From NCBI GenBank assembly GCA_022822085.1, contig JAJECK010000035.1:1-64000 (forward strand): a stretch of 64,000 bases of DNA, read 5' to 3'. The position numbers and the translations under genes were made by a program. The DNA comes from Candidatus Poribacteria bacterium. Lineage in GTDB: Bacteria > Poribacteria > WGA-4E > WGA-3G. Positions 61,226 to 64,000 of this stretch are shown here, piece after piece. Position 1 is the first letter of the stretch. Each line of letters begins with the position of its first letter. The notes beneath the pieces were generated by a model. It was not told where the DNA came from. It made no database searches and saw nothing but the letters and a program-made list of their open reading frames with translations.

Positions 61226-61822
61226 ATGTCATTTCTCAATATTCCGCGTTTAATTTTAGCTTCGGCATCCCCGCGTCGTGCGGCCTTATTATCTCAAATT
61301 GGTTTGACATTTGAGGTATATCCGAGTGGAATTCAAGAACCCGATCCAAAAAATAACATATCCCCAAAAGTAGTGACACAGCAACTGGCATCATTAAAAG
61401 CAGGTGATGTTGCCAAACGTTATACAGAGGGGATTGTCATCGGTGCAGATACACTTGTGTCCTATAAGAAACAACTACTTGGTAAACCGAAAAATGATGA
61501 AGATGCATTAAAAATGTTATCTAAACTTAGTGCTAAACGGCATAGAGTTGTAACGGGTGTTTCTCTCATTGACCTAAAAGAAAACAGAGAGATAACATGG
61601 GCAGAAGTTACAAAAGTGTATTTTAGGAAGATCACTAAAGAAGAGATATTGAACTATATCCAAAGTGGTGAAGCAAGTGATAAGGCTGGTGCTTATGGGA
61701 TCCAGGGACGTGGAAGTGCATTTGTTAAACGGATTGAAGGATGTTATTTCAATGTAGTTGGATTACCTGTGGCAAGTCTTGTTGAACAATTATTGGATTT
61801 TGTTCCTGATGTCAGTATCTAA
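61226..61822 (+). CDS. maf: Maf-family nucleoside triphosphate pyrophosphatase
   Basis: Maf proteins hydrolyse non-standard or pyrimidine NTPs. The 198-residue protein has RLILASASPRRAALLSQIGLTFEV (about 8-31), IVIGADTLVSYKKQLLGKPKNDEDA, and SDKAGAYGIQGRGSAFVKRIEGCYFNVVGLPV (about 152-183), all signature motifs. It fits the family's usual length. The IolB-like gene overlaps its end by 14 bases. Confidence 0.92.
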   Translation: MSFLNIPRLILASASPRRAALLSQIGLTFEVYPSGIQEPDPKNNISPKVVTQQLASLKAGDVAKRYTEGIVIGADTLVSYKKQLLGKPKNDEDALKMLSKLSAKRHRVVTGVSLIDLKENREITWAEVTKVYFRKITKEEILNYIQSGEASDKAGAYGIQGRGSAFVKRIEGCYFNVVGLPVASLVEQLLDFVPDVSI

Positions 61823-62465
61823 ACATTATTCACCAACTCAAGGTTATTCACATCTGATAGCACCTGGCGAGTCTGGCATAAATAATCTTCACTTCGGTAT
61901 CCTCAACCTATCTTCCAATTCAACCTATTTTGACCATTCTGCTGATTGTGAAGTTCTCCTGATTGCATTCGGTGGACAGTGCACACTATTGGTCGGTCAT
62001 AATGGGAACAAAGCGAATGGGGGCCTGGGTAAACGTAAAGATGTCTTTAGTGGTGATCCAGGTGTTGCCTATATTCCGCACCATACAACTTATGAAGTTA
62101 TCACGACTTCAAATCGGGTTGAAATAGCCATTTGTAAAACCGTGTCATACTCAGATATCGCAGCCATAATTTTAGATTCTGGCAAAATGGAAACTGAATT
62201 GGAATATCAACTTCGCTTTACAGAAAACAACACCCCAACTAAATTGAGGGGAGAAGCAATTTGTTTCTTTAGATTCCAAGATGCAAATGGAACTGTAATG
62301 TTTCAAACTGTTGACGGTGAAAAGAAGAAAACGCGAACTGTTTTGTCCAATAACGATTTACTATTGTTGCCAGAAATGACACGCGCTCAATTCATATATT
62401 CAGAGGGTAAATCTTATCAACTATTGATAAATAGGGTAACTCCCTCTGAGATAGTTACAATTTGA
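61809..62465 (+). CDS. IolB-like protein (5-deoxyglucuronate isomerase family)
   Basis: The start is taken at ATG 61809; the longer frame to 61758 would overlap maf by 65 bases. The 218-residue protein is cupin-like, and fits IolB/KduI: FDHSADCEVLLIAFGGQCTLLVGH, GKRKDVFSGDPGVAYIPHHTTYEVIT and VEIAICKT. IolB isomerises 5-deoxyglucuronate in myo-inositol breakdown, and other inositol genes are absent from this window, so the substrate may differ. It ends 28 bases before yajC on the other strand. Confidence 0.7.
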   Translation: MSVSKHYSPTQGYSHLIAPGESGINNLHFGILNLSSNSTYFDHSADCEVLLIAFGGQCTLLVGHNGNKANGGLGKRKDVFSGDPGVAYIPHHTTYEVITTSNRVEIAICKTVSYSDIAAIILDSGKMETELEYQLRFTENNTPTKLRGEAICFFRFQDANGTVMFQTVDGEKKKTRTVLSNNDLLLLPEMTRAQFIYSEGKSYQLLINRVTPSEIVTI

Positions 62466-62492
62466 TCAGGTATCATATCTTTCAGATAATTT

Positions 62493-62840
62493 TTATGATA
62501 TAGGAGGAACAAACCCGCCATCACCACTCTTACCCGGTTGGGCTTCTCCGATTAGTTCTCCTCCCTTTTTCAGAAAGGCAACAGCACTTAGCGAAATCTG
62601 AACCTTCACATCTTGATTATTGATTTCTGCTATAGAGAGTAAAATAATCTTCTTGTCGTTTGTAATTCCAAGTATTTTTCCGTGCAACCCTCCATTTGTT
62701 ACTATTTCATCTCCTTTAGTTAAATTTTCAAGCATTGCCTGATGTTTTTTCCGTCTTTGTTGTTCTGGGCGAAACATCAAAAAATACATGATAAGAATCA
62801 TCGGAACAATCAAAAAAAGTGTACCTGTAAGACCATCCAT
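62493..62840 (-). CDS. yajC: Preprotein translocase subunit YajC
   Basis: YajC is a small membrane partner of SecDF. The start at 62840 (MDGLTGTLFLI) follows AAGGAG, at a rather long spacing of 12 bases; ATG 62867, which overlaps the queA stop by four bases, is an alternative. One membrane helix (LFLIVPMILIMYFLMF) leads to RPEQQRRKKHQAMLENLTKGDEIVTNGGLHGKI, the YajC signature. A Gly/Pro-rich tail closes it. The order queA-yajC is often seen near secDF. Confidence 0.9.
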   Translation of the reverse strand: MDGLTGTLFLIVPMILIMYFLMFRPEQQRRKKHQAMLENLTKGDEIVTNGGLHGKILGITNDKKIILLSIAEINNQDVKVQISLSAVAFLKKGGELIGEAQPGKSGDGGFVPPIS

Positions 62841-62863
62841 TGTAAAAATATTCTCCTTAATTT

Positions 62864-63892
62864 TCATAGGATAAGCATAGCATCACCATAACTATAGAAG
62901 CGGTAATCATGAATTAGTGCTTCACTGTATGCATTTTGAATTAGTTCAATATCAGCAAAGGCACTGACTAACATGAGTAAAGTTGATTTAGGTAGATGAA
63001 AGTTTGTTACTAACGCATCTACTATATTAAATTGGTAACCGGGATATATGAATAGTTCACTATATCCACTGAATGATTGTATAGTTCCTTCCACTGCTGC
63101 AGTTTCCAACGACCGTACAACTGTTGTGCCGATTGCAACAATTTTTGTGCCTGCTGTCCGTTTATCGCGTATCTGTATTGCTTCTTTCTCAGCCAGATGT
63201 ATATATTCTGCATGCATCTTGTGGTTTTGGATGCTCTCTACTTTTACGGGTAGAAAAGTGCCAATCCCAACATGTAGTGTCAACATTGCAGTATCTATAC
63301 CGTTATTTTTTAACCTTCCCAGCAATTCTGGTGTAAAGTGCAAACCTGCGGTCGGCGCAGCAATTGCTCCTTCGTTTGTAGCATAAACTGACTGATATCG
63401 GACTTTATCCTCCGCATCTGGTGAACGACGGATATAGGGTGGCAACGGCATGATCCCTACTTCTGAGAGAATAGTGGTAAAAACACCCTTATAAGTGAAG
63501 TGGACTGTACAATTACCGTCGTCAGGTTTGTCAATAACTTCAGCGTTTAATATCCCATCACCGAATTGTATCTGTGTTCCTATTTGTAGACTACGTCGCG
63601 GCTTGGCAAGAACTTCCCATGTGTCCTTTTCCTTTTCTTCAATGAGAAGTAGTTCTATTTTACCTCCGGTTTTCCTCTTTTTTCCAATTAATCTTGCTGG
63701 TATCACCTTTGTGTCGTTCAAAACTAATAGTGATTGTTTTGGTAGATATGCGCCTATATTGGAAAAAGTTGTATGCTGTATTTTCCGTGTGCATCGGTCA
63801 ATCACCATCAACTTTGATGCATCCCGATGTTGCAGAGGCTCTTGTGCAATTCGATCCTGTGGAAGCTCATAGTCGAAATCTGTCAGTTTCAT
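62864..63892 (-). CDS. queA: S-adenosylmethionine:tRNA ribosyltransferase-isomerase QueA
   Basis: QueA makes epoxyqueuosine on tRNA by adding the ribosyl group of SAM. The 342-residue protein has MKLTDFDYELPQDRIAQEPLQHRDASKLMV at the start, LLVLNDTKVIPARLIGKK, the typical GAIAAPTAGLHFTPELLGRLKNNGID (about 170-195), LHVGIGTFLPVK and NFHLPKSTLLMLVSAFA (about 295-311). Length is as usual. It lies between ruvB and yajC. Confidence 0.95.
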   Translation of the reverse strand: MKLTDFDYELPQDRIAQEPLQHRDASKLMVIDRCTRKIQHTTFSNIGAYLPKQSLLVLNDTKVIPARLIGKKRKTGGKIELLLIEEKEKDTWEVLAKPRRSLQIGTQIQFGDGILNAEVIDKPDDGNCTVHFTYKGVFTTILSEVGIMPLPPYIRRSPDAEDKVRYQSVYATNEGAIAAPTAGLHFTPELLGRLKNNGIDTAMLTLHVGIGTFLPVKVESIQNHKMHAEYIHLAEKEAIQIRDKRTAGTKIVAIGTTVVRSLETAAVEGTIQSFSGYSELFIYPGYQFNIVDALVTNFHLPKSTLLMLVSAFADIELIQNAYSEALIHDYRFYSYGDAMLIL

Positions 63893-63934
63893 AGAAGTAG
63901 GCGTTCTGTCCGATTTGTGTTGTTTTATGACCTA

Positions 63935-64000
63935 TCATATATCAAATAACGAAGGCTGCTCGCTTGTTGGATAGCCGAAATATTCGTAAGCCCTTTCTGT
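63935..64000 (-). CDS. ruvB: C-terminal end of RuvB, truncated by the window edge
   Basis: The last 21 codons (minus strand, TGA at 63937-63935) read TERAYEYFGYPTSEQPSLFDI. The TERAYEYFG segment is the typical end of RuvB (GRVATERAYEHFG in many species). RuvB is the Holliday junction branch migration motor, and ruvB-queA is a common neighbour pair. Rests on a short stretch, but with a specific match and order. Confidence 0.75.
   Translation of the reverse strand, partial: TERAYEYFGYPTSEQPSLFDI

Overview
The window looks like a chromosomal contig from a member of Candidatus Poribacteria or a close relative in the wider PVC-like bacteria. This is inferred from content only: a formylglycine sulfatase, a DUF1549/DUF1553 lipoprotein, a PmoA-like (DUF6807) protein beside a Gfo/Idh/MocA oxidoreductase, LamG and TolB-type beta-propeller secreted proteins, many tandem paralogues, and very many small palindromic repeats. 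No rRNA or tRNA gene was seen.

Layout. 1-6.7 kb: discoidin-like lipoproteins, dprA, accA, a DUF711 gene, a bicupin and a sulfatase. 6.7-17.2 kb: a defence island built on a type I restriction-modification operon. hsdM overlaps a HEPN gene, which overlaps a fused MNT-nucleotidyltransferase/HsdS gene, which overlaps a SEFIR/TIR gene. A hypothetical gene, an AAA ATPase and a DUF4276 gene separate these from hsdR, and a diverged copy of the hsdR 5' end lies upstream of the ATPase. 17.4-31 kb: STAS protein, sugar and redox enzymes, four tandem paralogous lipoproteins, gamma-glutamyltransferase, an epimerase, a DUF1549 protein and a secreted concanavalin-like protein. 31-32.8 kb: three antitoxin-type genes (NADAR, UPF0175, MazE-like) with no toxin gene. 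33-37 kb (minus strand): membrane protein, glycosyltransferase, tsaE and a sugar ABC ATPase. 37-41.4 kb: a CRISPR-like repeat cluster, a gene with an in-frame stop, two TolB-like genes, the second cut by an IS5-family element. 42-45.4 kb: ileS with a complete leader-peptide attenuator. 45.6-55 kb: another TolB-like gene, then five tandem genes for trypsin-like proteases fused to TPR repeats. 55-64 kb: TonB receptor, Uma2 nuclease, LamG protein, HIT, Maf and IolB-like proteins, then yajC, queA and the end of ruvB.

Most interesting points: (1) upstream of ileS there is a promoter, a 37-codon leader ORF with Ile codons at positions 27-29 and 31, an antiterminator segment that can pair with the terminator's 5' arm, and a terminator with a U-tract, which together predict ribosome-mediated attenuation by isoleucine; (2) this IleRS has G-V-H-H at the HIGH signature position, as in the mupirocin-hyper-resistant IleRS2 type; (3) the type I R-M operon has a HEPN/MNT pair embedded in it, with the antitoxin nucleotidyltransferase fused to HsdS; (4) five protease-TPR paralogues lie in tandem; (5) four unrelated secreted proteins share a C-terminal tail; (6) several MITE-like families are visible with their terminal repeats and target duplications, one of them derived from the resident IS.
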